In this document: positions 37,101-46,496 of the stretch, in pieces
How positions within the stretch are numbered: the stretch's first letter is position 1
How the letters are laid out: each line of letters opens with the position of its first letter
From: UBA7803 sp036381275
Lineage (GTDB): Bacteria; Pseudomonadota; Gammaproteobacteria; Pseudomonadales; Azotimanducaceae
Length of the DNA stretch: 64,000 bases
Assembly (NCBI GenBank): GCA_036381275.1
Contig: DASVDC010000008.1
Location: 5,613 to 69,612, forward strand
Direction: 5' to 3'
Position numbers and translations under genes: made by a program
Notes under the pieces: model-generated
What the model saw: only the letters and a program-made list of their open reading frames with translations
Told to the model about the DNA's origin: nothing
Databases searched by the model: none

Positions 37101-37473
37101 CGATGGCGCGCGCGGCTTCTGCGTCGGAGGCGGGACTCGAAGCGGCCGTCGGCTGCCGCCGATGCCGGACGACCAGTCGCCACAGTGCGATCGGCAACCG
37201 GACCCATCCGGCGGGCGATCGGCCGTGGCGAACCAGCAACGCACCGACCTGATACGAAAACGAGTTTCGAAGGTGCGCCTCGGCCTCGCGCGCGGCCAGC
37301 AGGTTCCTCTGCGCGTGATGCGCACGGCCGTGAACCTGCGCGATACAGGCGAATGCCTCGTTCAGCCGCTCTCGCGCCGCGTGGAGCTCCTTCTCGAGGT
37401 CCGCGGCGGGTTCTGCTTCGGAGGCGATATCGCGATGCCTGGCCTCCGGCGCTCGAGCGGTGTCCTCATTCAT
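34192..37473 (-). CDS. Giant modular protein: coiled coil, TPR-like, GT2 and GT-B (GT4-like) domains
   Basis: 1093 residues. Residues about 20-70: coiled coil (LEKELHAARERLNEAFACI). About 110-250: a beta-rich segment of unknown type. About 285-400: TPR-like repeats beginning KLWGGFARYAVPALEKL. About 490-700: GT2 domain with VSVIIPAYNAGEMI, VVDDCSTDNS and HDSDDWSHPQRI. About 740-1070: GT-B fold with EEFGRAVMEAMALGIPAIL, the GT4 nucleotide-sugar site. The TPR-GT2 core is closely similar to that of the 940-residue protein at 25-28 kb, with other modules around it. Likely adds more than one sugar to a membrane-linked chain; donor and acceptor are unknown. Confidence 0.86.
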   Translation of the reverse strand: MNEDTARAPEARHRDIASEAEPAADLEKELHAARERLNEAFACIAQVHGRAHHAQRNLLAAREAEAHLRNSFSYQVGALLVRHGRSPAGWVRLPIALWRLVVRHRRQPTAASSPASDAEAARAIAVTQAGGTWIPLTREPQTVRIRCAEGADVWMSAICAEAGRNVTITVQTLRPEPTESNGRTVDQLERLRNLALRRLTLSPGRSVRLVEGGSGDITLRVAREDERFCVLRIDARPAEGGQRQPLESPIRPVAIERAPSAATPAASTPDDSGELPWRFSADKLQTKLWGGFARYAVPALEKLESDASTSARERRNAAWYLAQWFYVEGDYGRALDDLELAKRSGGNDRADIALAEAQCLIKLQRFDAADALLKKQVRKHRRKRLEIDFRLLRSTVARHLALQRGASAAQADAAQLRLINELYVSAGLAPLQKIRPHDPLHLSNITATARPRHRDQHLKVSVIIPAYNAGEMIGWVIASLLNQTWRNLEVVVVDDCSTDNSREVVEEIARTDPRVKLVRMTENRGAYAARNTGARHASGDLITVHDSDDWSHPQRIELQVAALESSHNLVASKSHWVRVSEQLEVIGPWIPRGSLVDLNFSSLLFRRELLDVIGVWDEVRVSGDAEFFARLKRVFGAESVLKLPRHQLLALSLAHDSSLTRSKATHLRSLYHGLRRNYRHAYQYWHSQLTGDGDELPFDPGASRRRFPVPPSNRLLGKQANRKYDLVVISDLAMPGGAFVSTLNYIVAACKAGKRTAIFHWNRFDLSANAPLQPRLYEACMDFEIDILGPGDEVETELVLVGYPPILQYRIEPMPDISTKHLAIIVNQYASRLVTGEDQQYDPLRVRSHLRTIFGTEGVWIPISNWVKRLMEQDGRYPAPYPDPWYPMIDVDSWCARRIRWRGAERRRPVVGRHGRDSYTKWPSDPCALRAAYGVGQEWDVRFLGGAERAVGLLGERPRNWTIVPWDEMSAQEFLGDLDIFLHYPHEQYIEEFGRAVMEAMALGIPAILPPQFRETFGDAATYARPSEVPGVVADLWRSKDRYLERAEAGRSFVLKNCGLSAFPDRLGALLEAADRQRATIAEARELSATGGQ

Positions 37474-37617
37474 GCCGGGTATCGAGCTCCTCGAACGACT
37501 GATTTGCGCAAACTACCTTACTGGATAGCCCTGTTCAGGGGCGCCAGTATATGCGCGTCAATCAGCGATCGCACGGGGCCAGGCGACCGCTACGCGGCAA
37601 CCAGGCGCATGCTGGCA

Positions 37618-39408
37618 TCATTTGGCATTGCTGGCTACCGGCAAGAGGGCTGCGGGCGAGCTCGACTGGGGTGCGGCGGCATGCGCCAGAATCGTGTCGA
37701 TGAGCTCGAGCGCCTGCCGGTGCCACTGCTTGGTTATGCAATCCTCGAGCTGGGACAGTGCGGCGACCAGACGGAGATCCGTGGCCGAGAAGTCGGTCGG
37801 GCAGTCGCTGCGGCTTCTCACCGCGTCGACCATTTTGCCGAGCCGCTCTTCGGTGAGCTGGAAGAGGTTGAGCTTGTAGCCGACCGGCTCGAGCGCCCAG
37901 CGGCCCCAGGCGATGAAACGCACATCGCCTTCCGCGTAGAGGACTGCGGTTTCCGGACCGATGTCCGGATTGTGGATGCAGAGCGGCAGCTCGCGTATTC
38001 GCGACCTGATCCGCGGCAATGCTTCCATCAGCTCGGCCACGCGTTGTGCGTCGGCATCCGAGTCGATGGCCACGTCCACTCTCGCGACGAAGTCGTCGTG
38101 AAGTCTCGCGTCGAGGATCGGCTTGGAGCCGAAATAGGCTTCCTGCAGCGCGCGAGGCGGTTGCAGCGCGAGGAAATGGCAGGTGGTCTCGAGGCTATGC
38201 CGGGGCCATTGATTCCGTGGAAGTCGGACGCCCAGACCATAGTCGTAGAATTGCGAGACGAACTGGTCCGCCGTGTATCGGAACTGCTGGGGCAGCGCGC
38301 GCAGCGACGACGCGTCCAGGTGTCGGAAAAGGAATGTCTCGTGCTCCAGAGCGCTGTGGCGGCTCGGGAAATGGATGCGCTCCAACCACTGCTGCTTCGG
38401 CGGCTTGTTCCGGTCCGAAACGGTCCATTCGAACATCGCGAGACCGATGCTCAGCGGGTCGATCCACTTCATCCGGATGACGTCGCGCTTGCTGAGACCC
38501 GCCAGGGTCCGGACCTGACCGATCCTCCGCCTGCGCGCGCCGCTGCCGAACAAGCGGCGGAAGCGTTGAAAGACCGTCCTCTCCGGCCGGAGAAGCTGGT
38601 GGTCCTTGAACACCAGCGTGTTGATCATCGCCTTCTGCGGGGCCAGCCGGAGGCTCTGCGTGATGAAGGTCGTCACGTTCTGCTGAAGCTGTCTGCCCAG
38701 CAGGATGGAAAGGATGCCGACGATCAGATTGTTCTGCCCGAGCCACAGAAAGCCGGCGACGATGAAGCCGAACACGGCGAGGAAGTTCGCCGACCCGAGG
38801 ATGTTCAGGTACTCGCCGATGTGTGCAGCGACGTAGGCTCCTCTGCCGCGCACGGCACCGGGCTCGTAGCGACGCAGCAGCAGCGCCGTGAACAGATACT
38901 GCAGGCAGAGCAGCCCGGCGAGGAGAACGAAGACCCAGAAGTTCAGCAGCAGCCCGCCGACGAAGGCCACGAGCACGAACAACAGCGCGCCGCAGGCGCT
39001 GCAGATCCGGGCGAAATACTCGCGGGCGACGCCGCTCTGGTTGTTGACCAGCGTCAGCTCGTTGGCTTCGCGAAGGACCCAGGCGCTGCCGACATGGGCA
39101 CAGCGGTCGGCCAGCGCGTCCAGAGCCATGGAGAGTGCATACAGTCCGACCGCGCCGAGCGACAGGCCGATCACCCACGGCATCTTGTCATCCGGGTCCA
39201 TGAAGAACCGGAAGTATCGGGGCACGCCGTCCGATCCAACCAGTATGATGACCTTGAGGGGCAGGAAGAACGCGAGCAGATTGGCGACGCCGGACAGCGT
39301 CGTGGCGCCGATGGTCGTGATCGTCAGCAGGGGCCGCACACGCAGAAACCGGCCGAGAACCCTGGACAGCCAACGGTCGTATTCGCGGGACTCCTGCAAC
39401 AGATTCAT
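37618..39408 (-). CDS. Six-helix membrane protein with ABC-exporter-like N-half and kinase-like C-terminus
   Basis: 596 residues. Six hydrophobic helices between about 27 and 270 have the spacing of an ABC exporter permease (ITTIGATTLSGVANLLAFF, GLSLGAVGLYALSMAL, long polar helix, ICSACGALLFVLVAFVGG, FWVFVLLAGLLCL, FLAVFGFIVAGFLWL, LIVGILSILLG), yet no Walker A or B follows. The C-terminal 300 residues contain LCIHNPDIGPETAVLY and FIAWGRWALEPVG, which line up with the HxDxxxxN and DW motifs of aminoglycoside-phosphotransferase-like kinases but lack the key Asp. So a transporter-like membrane half with a pseudokinase-like tail is inferred. Last minus-strand gene of the glycan region. Confidence 0.65.
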   Translation of the reverse strand: MNLLQESREYDRWLSRVLGRFLRVRPLLTITTIGATTLSGVANLLAFFLPLKVIILVGSDGVPRYFRFFMDPDDKMPWVIGLSLGAVGLYALSMALDALADRCAHVGSAWVLREANELTLVNNQSGVAREYFARICSACGALLFVLVAFVGGLLLNFWVFVLLAGLLCLQYLFTALLLRRYEPGAVRGRGAYVAAHIGEYLNILGSANFLAVFGFIVAGFLWLGQNNLIVGILSILLGRQLQQNVTTFITQSLRLAPQKAMINTLVFKDHQLLRPERTVFQRFRRLFGSGARRRRIGQVRTLAGLSKRDVIRMKWIDPLSIGLAMFEWTVSDRNKPPKQQWLERIHFPSRHSALEHETFLFRHLDASSLRALPQQFRYTADQFVSQFYDYGLGVRLPRNQWPRHSLETTCHFLALQPPRALQEAYFGSKPILDARLHDDFVARVDVAIDSDADAQRVAELMEALPRIRSRIRELPLCIHNPDIGPETAVLYAEGDVRFIAWGRWALEPVGYKLNLFQLTEERLGKMVDAVRSRSDCPTDFSATDLRLVAALSQLEDCITKQWHRQALELIDTILAHAAAPQSSSPAALLPVASNAK

Positions 39409-39476
39409 GATCGGCTCGAGCTACGGGTGCCCGTCTACGGAACGGCAATGATCATCGTGGCGGAGTGAAGCTTCAA

Positions 39477-39495
39477 GGGACGCGAAAACCCGTCC
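39477..39495. other. Stem-loop in divergent intergenic region
   Basis: GGGACG and CGTCCC arms around a 7-base loop (gggacgcgaaaacccgtccc region), between the start of the membrane-protein gene and the GT2 gene. Too short and without T run for a clear terminator. Confidence 0.3.
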
Positions 39496-39533
39496 CGGCC
39501 GGCTTTCCGTGCACCGCCATCAGCAGCATAGTG

Positions 39534-39539
39534 TACAAT
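39534..39539 (+). promoter_or_regulatory. Candidate -10 box before GT2 gene
   Basis: TACAAT about 65 bases upstream of the GT2 start; no good -35 at 16-18 bases. Weak evidence. Confidence 0.3.
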
Positions 39540-39604
39540 CGCGCGCCGAACCAAGCCGGACTGCGAGCACAGCGCGATCGCCGAACACAGGTTGGCCCCT
39601 GCGC

Positions 39605-40390
39605 ATGGGCGGAATGAGCACGAACGGAAATCCGAACGATCTGGCTGGCTCCGTTTCGGTGGTCACTCCGACCTTCAATGCTGCCCAAGTCCTGACCGAA
39701 GCGATCCGTTCCGTCTGTGCGCAGACGGTGCCGGTGCTCGAACACATCGTCATCGACGACGGCTCCACGGACGCTACGCGGGAGGTCGTGGAAGAGCTCC
39801 AGCGGACGGTCCCTCACCTCGTCTACATCCGGCGACCGCGTGAGAACGCGGCGGCGGCAAGGAATGCGGGCATCGAGGCGGCCCGCGGAACCTACATCGC
39901 CTTCCTCGACAGCGACGATTTCTGGCTCCCGCGGAAGATCGAGCGGCAGCTCGGCTTCATGCGAACGCGCGACTGCGTCTTCAGCTACGGGAGCTATGTC
40001 GTGCGTCACCGGATCAGCGGAAAGACGCTGAGGACACACCAGCCGCCGGCGATGGTCGGTTACCGCGATCTGCTGAGGAGCTGTCCCGTCGGCTGCCTGA
40101 CCGCCGCCTACAATCAGGAAGCCCTCGGCAAGAGGTACATGCCGGCCGTCGCGCGCGGCCAGGATTGGGGTCTGTGGCTGGCCCTGACACGGAACGGCGT
40201 TCGAGGCATGCGCTACCCCGGTGTGGAGGCGGTCTACGTGTGCGGCGGCGAAAGTCTGTCGGCGAACAAGCTGAGCAAAGGCCGTGACATGTACAGGATA
40301 TATCGCCAGTACGAGCGCTTCGGCCGGCTCCGCGCGTTCTGGCACCTCGCTCGCCATTCCTTCTACGCGTTGGGTGATGGTTTTCCCTGA
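39605..40390 (+). CDS. Glycosyltransferase family 2
   Basis: About 261 residues. VSVVTPTFNAAQVLTEAI opens the GT-A fold, IVIDDGSTD is the nucleotide site and FLDSDDFW the metal site. The acceptor half contains RGQDWGLWLALTRNG (ED/QDW-type catalytic motif). Starts at ATG 39605 or 39614; both have weak ribosome sites. The reading frame is open further up but lacks family sequence. It is divergent from the membrane protein and marks the right end of the glycan region. Confidence 0.87.
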   Translation: MGGMSTNGNPNDLAGSVSVVTPTFNAAQVLTEAIRSVCAQTVPVLEHIVIDDGSTDATREVVEELQRTVPHLVYIRRPRENAAAARNAGIEAARGTYIAFLDSDDFWLPRKIERQLGFMRTRDCVFSYGSYVVRHRISGKTLRTHQPPAMVGYRDLLRSCPVGCLTAAYNQEALGKRYMPAVARGQDWGLWLALTRNGVRGMRYPGVEAVYVCGGESLSANKLSKGRDMYRIYRQYERFGRLRAFWHLARHSFYALGDGFP

Positions 40391-40499
40391 GACGCCGTGC
40401 ACGTTCCACGGGTCGATGGATTCATTGCGCGTTCAGCGGCTGATCGGCGAGAATGCGCACCGCCAACCAACTTCAGCTCTCGATCGGAGGTTTGTGACC

Positions 40500-41171
40500 A
40501 TGCAGGGCATGGGTATACGCGCTGTCGCTGCGATGATCTCGTTGAGCCTCGTGGTAGCCTGCACTACTAATCCCTACACCGGGGAACGCCAGGCCTCCAA
40601 GGCCGGGATCGGCGCCGGCATCGGCGCGGGCGTCGGTGCGGTGGCCGGTGTGCTCTCCGGTGACGATGCCGACGAGCGCCGCAAGCGCGCGCTGATCGGT
40701 GCCGGGGTGGGTGCGCTGGCCGGTGCCGGAATCGGCGCATACATGGACCGGCAGGAAGCCAAGCTCCGCGAAGAGCTCCAGGGCACCGGCGTCAGCGTCA
40801 CGCGCATCGGCGACGACATCATCCTCAACATGCCGGGCAACATCACCTTTGCGGTGAACCAGGCCTCGATCGAAGCCGACTTCTACCCGGTGCTGAACTC
40901 GGTGGCAAAGGTCGCGAAGGAATTCAACAGGACCCTGATCGACGTGGCCGGCCACACCGACAGCACGGGCACCGTCGCCTACAACATGGATCTGTCCAGG
41001 CGCCGGGCGCAGAGCGTCGCGCAGTACCTGCGCAACCAGGGCGTCGATCCGGCCCGCCTCTACGCGGAAGGGTACGGGCCGCATTATCCGATCGCGGACA
41101 ACAGCACGCCGGAAGGCCGCGCCGAGAACCGCCGGGTCGAAATCGCGCTGAAGCCGCTGACCCAGGGCTGA
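40500..41171 (+). CDS. OmpA-family outer-membrane lipoprotein
   Basis: 223 residues. Lipobox LVVAC at about 21 predicts acylation at Cys and lack of Asp at +2 favours the outer membrane. A glycine-zipper segment (GIGAGIGAGVGAVAG and GAGVGALAGAGIGAY) precedes an OmpA peptidoglycan-binding domain with AGHTDSTGT, LSRRRAQSV and the C-terminal GRAENRRVEIAL. Same architecture as YiaD/YfiB-like proteins that tie outer membrane to peptidoglycan. The ATG has GGAGG 9 bases upstream. Confidence 0.92.
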   Translation: MQGMGIRAVAAMISLSLVVACTTNPYTGERQASKAGIGAGIGAGVGAVAGVLSGDDADERRKRALIGAGVGALAGAGIGAYMDRQEAKLREELQGTGVSVTRIGDDIILNMPGNITFAVNQASIEADFYPVLNSVAKVAKEFNRTLIDVAGHTDSTGTVAYNMDLSRRRAQSVAQYLRNQGVDPARLYAEGYGPHYPIADNSTPEGRAENRRVEIALKPLTQG

Positions 41172-41175
41172 CCCG

Positions 41176-41696
41176 TCAGAGCGGGACGTCCAGGACGCCG
41201 TCCAGGTCCCGCTCGTCACAGAACGCGGCGAACTCGTTCCTGAGCTGCGCCACCTTCGTTCCGTGCGGAACCTCCACCGTCATCGTCAGATTGAAGATGG
41301 GGGTGCCCGTGTGGGGCGCGTGCTCCGTCTCGGTTTCGAGATCGCGGATGTTGATGTTCCGGGCGGAGAAGAAGCTGGCGATGCGGTGCACGATGCCGGG
41401 ATGGTCCATCGCGACCACGCGCACCCGGTACGGGCGGTGGAGCGGCGCCGCCCGCTCGACGGTGCGGCGGAACAGGTACGCGAAATCCGTCGCGCGCGCC
41501 ATCTCCGTCAGCCGCCGGTCCAGCTCGGCGAGCGCCGCGTCGTCGCCGACCACCGACATCAGCACCGCGAACTCACCGCCGAGCACCGTCATCCGGCTGT
41601 CTTCGATGGAGAGCCCGAGGTCGAACACCTGCTCGGAGAGCTCGTTGACGATGCCGGGCCGGTCGCGCCCGATGGTGGAGATCACCGCGCGCGGCA

Positions 41697-41697
<1 letters not shown>
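41176..41697 (-). CDS. gcvR: GcvR-like double ACT-domain protein
   Basis: 173 residues with two ACT domains: RAVISTIGRDRPGIVNEL (about 3-20) and RVRVVAMDHPGIVHRIASFF (about 92-112), each followed by the NI/IED strand. GcvR in E. coli binds glycine and restrains GcvA. Its start overlaps the stop of glycyl-tRNA synthetase by one base (TGATG), so a glycine-related task is supported by context. A gcvA partner is not in the window. Confidence 0.85.
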
Positions 41698-43058
<1,361 letters not shown>

Positions 43059-43300
43059 CTTGAACCTCGGAATCGTGACCGGTTGCGCGGGTGCGCACTA
43101 TACCCAATTGCCGCCGGCGCGTCGTGATCACGCGGCGCCGGGGACTTACGGGTGCCACATCACAGCTTCACATTTGACGCACAGGCCGTCACAACAATTG
43201 CCCAACTCGGCCGCCCGGGTGTGCTGCAATACGCATGCGCCGGCGGTGAGGTTTGCAGTACCGCTGGCGCGTGTCACAGAGGTACCGAGGATCCCATCAC

Positions 43301-43624
43301 ATGAGAAAGGACGACCCGAGCCATCTGAAGAAGCGTTTCTTCCGCTCGAACGATCGTTTCTTTCAGATCAACGGCCAGTGGTACTTCTCGGCGCGGGAAG
43401 GCGACATCGGTCCGTTCCGCAGCCGCGAGCAGGCGAAGCGTGAGGCCCAGGCCTACATCGCGGCGCGCCTCGCGAGCGAGACGCCGAGCCCGAAGCGCGC
43501 TCGGCGCCGCGAGATCACCGGCCCGACGGTGATCCCCGGCTTCGTCTACCGGTCGGTGCTGTCGATGGAGGAGCAGGTCACCTCCCACCGCGACCTCGTG
43601 CTGGATCTCGAAGACACCCAGTAG
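43301..43624 (+). CDS. Small conserved protein (DUF6316-like)
   Basis: 107 residues, no signal peptide or membrane helix. The first 60 residues (RFFQINGQWYFSAREGDIGPF followed by SREQAKREAQAYI) match a small domain of unknown function found in Gammaproteobacteria, often called DUF6316; the tail is Lys/Arg-rich then acidic. The aromatic FFQINGQWYFSAREG and the GPFRSREQA turn resemble a GYF/SH3-like small beta fold. The ATG is preceded by GAGG. A half REP element follows it. Confidence 0.68.
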   Translation: MRKDDPSHLKKRFFRSNDRFFQINGQWYFSAREGDIGPFRSREQAKREAQAYIAARLASETPSPKRARRREITGPTVIPGFVYRSVLSMEEQVTSHRDLVLDLEDTQ

Positions 43625-43635
43625 CCGCCCCTCCC

Positions 43636-43673
43636 GTGGGAGCGGCGGCTGCCCGCCCGGCTCCGGCCGCGAA
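43636..43673. repeat. Single REP half-element (long-arm variant)
   Basis: gtgggagcggcggctgcc continuing through cgcccggctccggccgcgaa, the variant with the inserted ctgcccgcccgg block also seen at 10.0, 47.3 and 48.6 kb. No facing arm is present. Confidence 0.7.
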
Positions 43674-43792
43674 CCTCCCGCCGACTCCTCCCCACCAAGC
43701 TCGAAGCGCCCCCTGCGGGCGGACGCATCCGCCGACGTGATGGTAGTATCCCGAGTTCCGGGAGGTCACACACGAAACCGTGGGGGTCGAAA

Positions 43793-44827
43793 ATGGGCAA
43801 ACCGTCCGACGTGGTTCTGCGCCTGGTACCCGAGGACGACTACATGCATCCGTTGGAGTCCGCACCGAACTTCAACGAGAGCATGTACTTCAACGTGTTC
43901 GATCGAGCGAACCGCCTGGGCGGGTGGTTCCGCATCGCCAACCGGCCGAACGAGGGTCGGGGCGAGATGTCCTGCTGCGTCTATCTGCCGGACGGACGCA
44001 TCGGCTTCATGTTCGCGCGCCCCGAACGGCACGACAACGACGCGCTCGACGGCGGCGGTATGAAGGTCACGGTGCTGGAGCCGCACAAGCGGCTGCACCT
44101 CGAGTACGCCGGCAAGCTCTGCGTGATGGCCAATCCGCAGGACATGGCGGATCCGGGCCGGGCGTTCAAGACCAATCCGATCGTCGACGCGCGGATCGAC
44201 CTGGACTTCCAGGGCGTCTCGCCGATGTTCGGCGGGGAGCCGGTGCACGCCGACGGCCGCCCGATCGAGCAGAACGCCGAGGAATCCTTCGCCCGCGGTC
44301 ATACCGAGCAGCACACCCGCGGCCGCGGCAGCATCCGGGTCGGCGACGAGACGTTCGCGATCGACGGGCTCGGCCTGCGTGATCATTCGTGGGGGCCGCG
44401 CTACTGGCAGGCGATCCACTGGTACCGCTGGCTGCCGATGAACTTCACCGAAGATTTCGCGATGATGGTGTCCATCACCTGTCGGCCGGGCGAGAAGCCG
44501 CGCGCCGGCGGCATGGTGCTGCGGAACGGGGAGTACGTGACGATTCGCGACGCACGGCTCGAGACCGTGTACGACGCGAATCAGTGCCAGGAGACGTTCG
44601 AGGTCACCGCGCGCACCGACGAGCGCGAGTACCGCGTCAGCGGGCGGGTGATGTCGCTGATCCCGTTGCGCAACCGCCGCCGCACGCCGGAGGGCGAAGA
44701 GCTCACCACCCGGATCACCGAGGGGATGACGGAGTACGAGTGCGACGGCATCGACGGCTACGGTCTGTCGGAATACCTGGATCAGATCGTCGACGGCGAA
44801 CCGGTAGGAATGAAGGCAGGGTACTGA
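43793..44827 (+). CDS. DUF7064/DUF7065-like protein of lipid or steroid metabolism
   Basis: 344 residues, cytoplasmic. Two beta-rich halves; the first has SMYFNVFDRANRLGGWFRIANRPNEG (family hallmark FNES, GGWFRIANRP) and the second GLGLRDHSWGPRYWQ with the conserved RDHSWG. The fold resembles the AttH/carotenoid-hydratase-like beta sandwich. Homologues lie in operons with acyl-CoA ligases and short-chain dehydrogenases of steroid or terpenoid degraders, as here, but the reaction is unknown. Next gene starts 5 bases after its stop. Confidence 0.72.
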   Translation: MGKPSDVVLRLVPEDDYMHPLESAPNFNESMYFNVFDRANRLGGWFRIANRPNEGRGEMSCCVYLPDGRIGFMFARPERHDNDALDGGGMKVTVLEPHKRLHLEYAGKLCVMANPQDMADPGRAFKTNPIVDARIDLDFQGVSPMFGGEPVHADGRPIEQNAEESFARGHTEQHTRGRGSIRVGDETFAIDGLGLRDHSWGPRYWQAIHWYRWLPMNFTEDFAMMVSITCRPGEKPRAGGMVLRNGEYVTIRDARLETVYDANQCQETFEVTARTDEREYRVSGRVMSLIPLRNRRRTPEGEELTTRITEGMTEYECDGIDGYGLSEYLDQIVDGEPVGMKAGY

Positions 44828-44832
44828 TCGAC

Positions 44833-46449
44833 ATGGGCTGGAACTACGGAGACATTCTCGACGGCATCGGCCGGACCGTGCCGAGGGACAAGCCGGCGCT
44901 GATCCACGGCGACCGGGTGATAACGTGGGGGGACTACACCCGCCGCACCAACAACCTCGCTCGGCGGTTCCTGAACCGCGGGGTGCAGGCCGGCGACAAG
45001 GTCGCGTTCTACATGCGCAACGGGCCCGCCTACAGCGAGGTGCTGGGCGCCTGCTTCAAGGCGCGGCTCGTGCACGTCAACGTGAACTACCGCTACGTCG
45101 ACGAGGAGCTGTGGTACATCCTCGACAACTCGGACAGCCGCATCGTCGTCTACGACGCCGAGTTCGCCGACAACGTGCGCGCGCTGCGCGAACGCCTGCC
45201 GGCCGTGCTCGTCTGGGTGGAGGTCACCGACCAGGAGCGGCCGGCCGCGGAGTTCGCGGTCAGCTACGAGGAGCTCGCGGAGATCGGCGACGGCGAGCCG
45301 CTCGGGCTGCACCGGTCCGGTGACGATCTGCTGTTCCTGTACACCGGCGGCACCACCGGCATGCCGAAGGGCGTGATGTGGGCCCACGAGGACCTCTGGC
45401 AGGCGGGCGGCGCCGGCGCGAACCCGGCCAACGGGATGGTGCCGCCGCCGGACCTCGACGCGCATTGCCGCAACGTCGCGGAGAACGCCGGCAGCGTGTT
45501 CGTCCCGGCCTGTCCGCAGATGCACGGCACGGGCCTGTTGACCACGATCGGGACGCTGGCGAACGGCGGCACGGTGGTCACGTTGACCCAGCCGAAGTTC
45601 GATCCGGCGGAGCTGTGGGCCACCGTCCAGCGCCGCGGCGTCACCGCGATGGCCATCGTCGGCGATGCGTTCGCGAAGCCGATGCTGCGCGAGCTCGATG
45701 CGCATCCCGGCGAGTACGACATCCGCTCGGTGGTCAGCATCGTCTCGAGCGGCGTGATGTGGAGCCCGGAAGTGAAGCGGGGCCTCCTGCGCCACAATCC
45801 GACGATGGTGCTCACCGACTCGTTCGGCGCGTCCGAGGCGGTCGGCTTCGGCCGTTCCGATACCACCATCGACGGTACCACCGAGATCGGCCGGTTCCAG
45901 ATCGGCGAGAACTGCAAGGTGTTCACCGAGGACTTCCGCGAGGTTCAGCCGGGCAGCGACGAGGCCGGCTTCATCGCCCGTTCGGGCCCGATCCCGCGCG
46001 GCTATTACAAGGACGAGGAGAAGACCCGCAAGACGTTCCCGGTGATCAACGGCGTGCGCTACTCGATGCCCGGCGACTACTGCAAGGTCGCGGCCGACGG
46101 CACGCTGATCCTGCTCGGGCGCGGCAGCGTCTGTATCAACACCGGCGGCGAGAAGGTCTATCCGGAAGAGGTCGAGGAGGTGCTGAAGACCTACCCCGGT
46201 GTGCTGGACGCCCTGGTGGTGGGGGTGCCGGACGAGAAGTGGGGCCAGATGGTCACCGGCGTGGTGCAGCCGGAGCCGGGAGCGGAGCTCGACGAGGCGG
46301 CGCTGCAGGCTCACGTGCGCCAGCACCTGGCCGGCTACAAGACGCCGAAGCGCATCCTGATCAAGGACGATCTGGCGCGCGCCAGCAACGGCAAGGCCGA
46401 CTACAAGGGGATCACCGCGTACGCGAAGGCCGAGCTCGGCATCGCGTAG
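44833..46449 (+). CDS. Acyl-CoA synthetase (AMP-forming)
   Basis: 538 residues of the ANL superfamily: activates a carboxylic acid with ATP and joins it to CoA. P-loop-like LLFLYTGGTTGMPKGVMW (about 168-185), DSFGASEA (A5 region), the hinge GRGSVCINTGGEKVYPEEVE and the C-terminal catalytic Lys in SNGKADYKG. Similarity in feel is to FadD3/FadD17-like ligases of steroid or branched fatty acids; the substrate cannot be told. Operon with the DUF7064-like gene and an SDR. Confidence 0.92.
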   Translation: MGWNYGDILDGIGRTVPRDKPALIHGDRVITWGDYTRRTNNLARRFLNRGVQAGDKVAFYMRNGPAYSEVLGACFKARLVHVNVNYRYVDEELWYILDNSDSRIVVYDAEFADNVRALRERLPAVLVWVEVTDQERPAAEFAVSYEELAEIGDGEPLGLHRSGDDLLFLYTGGTTGMPKGVMWAHEDLWQAGGAGANPANGMVPPPDLDAHCRNVAENAGSVFVPACPQMHGTGLLTTIGTLANGGTVVTLTQPKFDPAELWATVQRRGVTAMAIVGDAFAKPMLRELDAHPGEYDIRSVVSIVSSGVMWSPEVKRGLLRHNPTMVLTDSFGASEAVGFGRSDTTIDGTTEIGRFQIGENCKVFTEDFREVQPGSDEAGFIARSGPIPRGYYKDEEKTRKTFPVINGVRYSMPGDYCKVAADGTLILLGRGSVCINTGGEKVYPEEVEEVLKTYPGVLDALVVGVPDEKWGQMVTGVVQPEPGAELDEAALQAHVRQHLAGYKTPKRILIKDDLARASNGKADYKGITAYAKAELGIA

Positions 46450-46496
46450 CGCACTCGGGGGAGCGGCCGCTCCCGCCAGTGGCTCGAGGAGGATTC

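Noticed and set aside
15789..40390. Integrative island at tRNA-Ile2
   Set aside because: No integrase, no phage genes and no copy of the tRNA 3' end that I could see at the right border; kept only as a composition difference.
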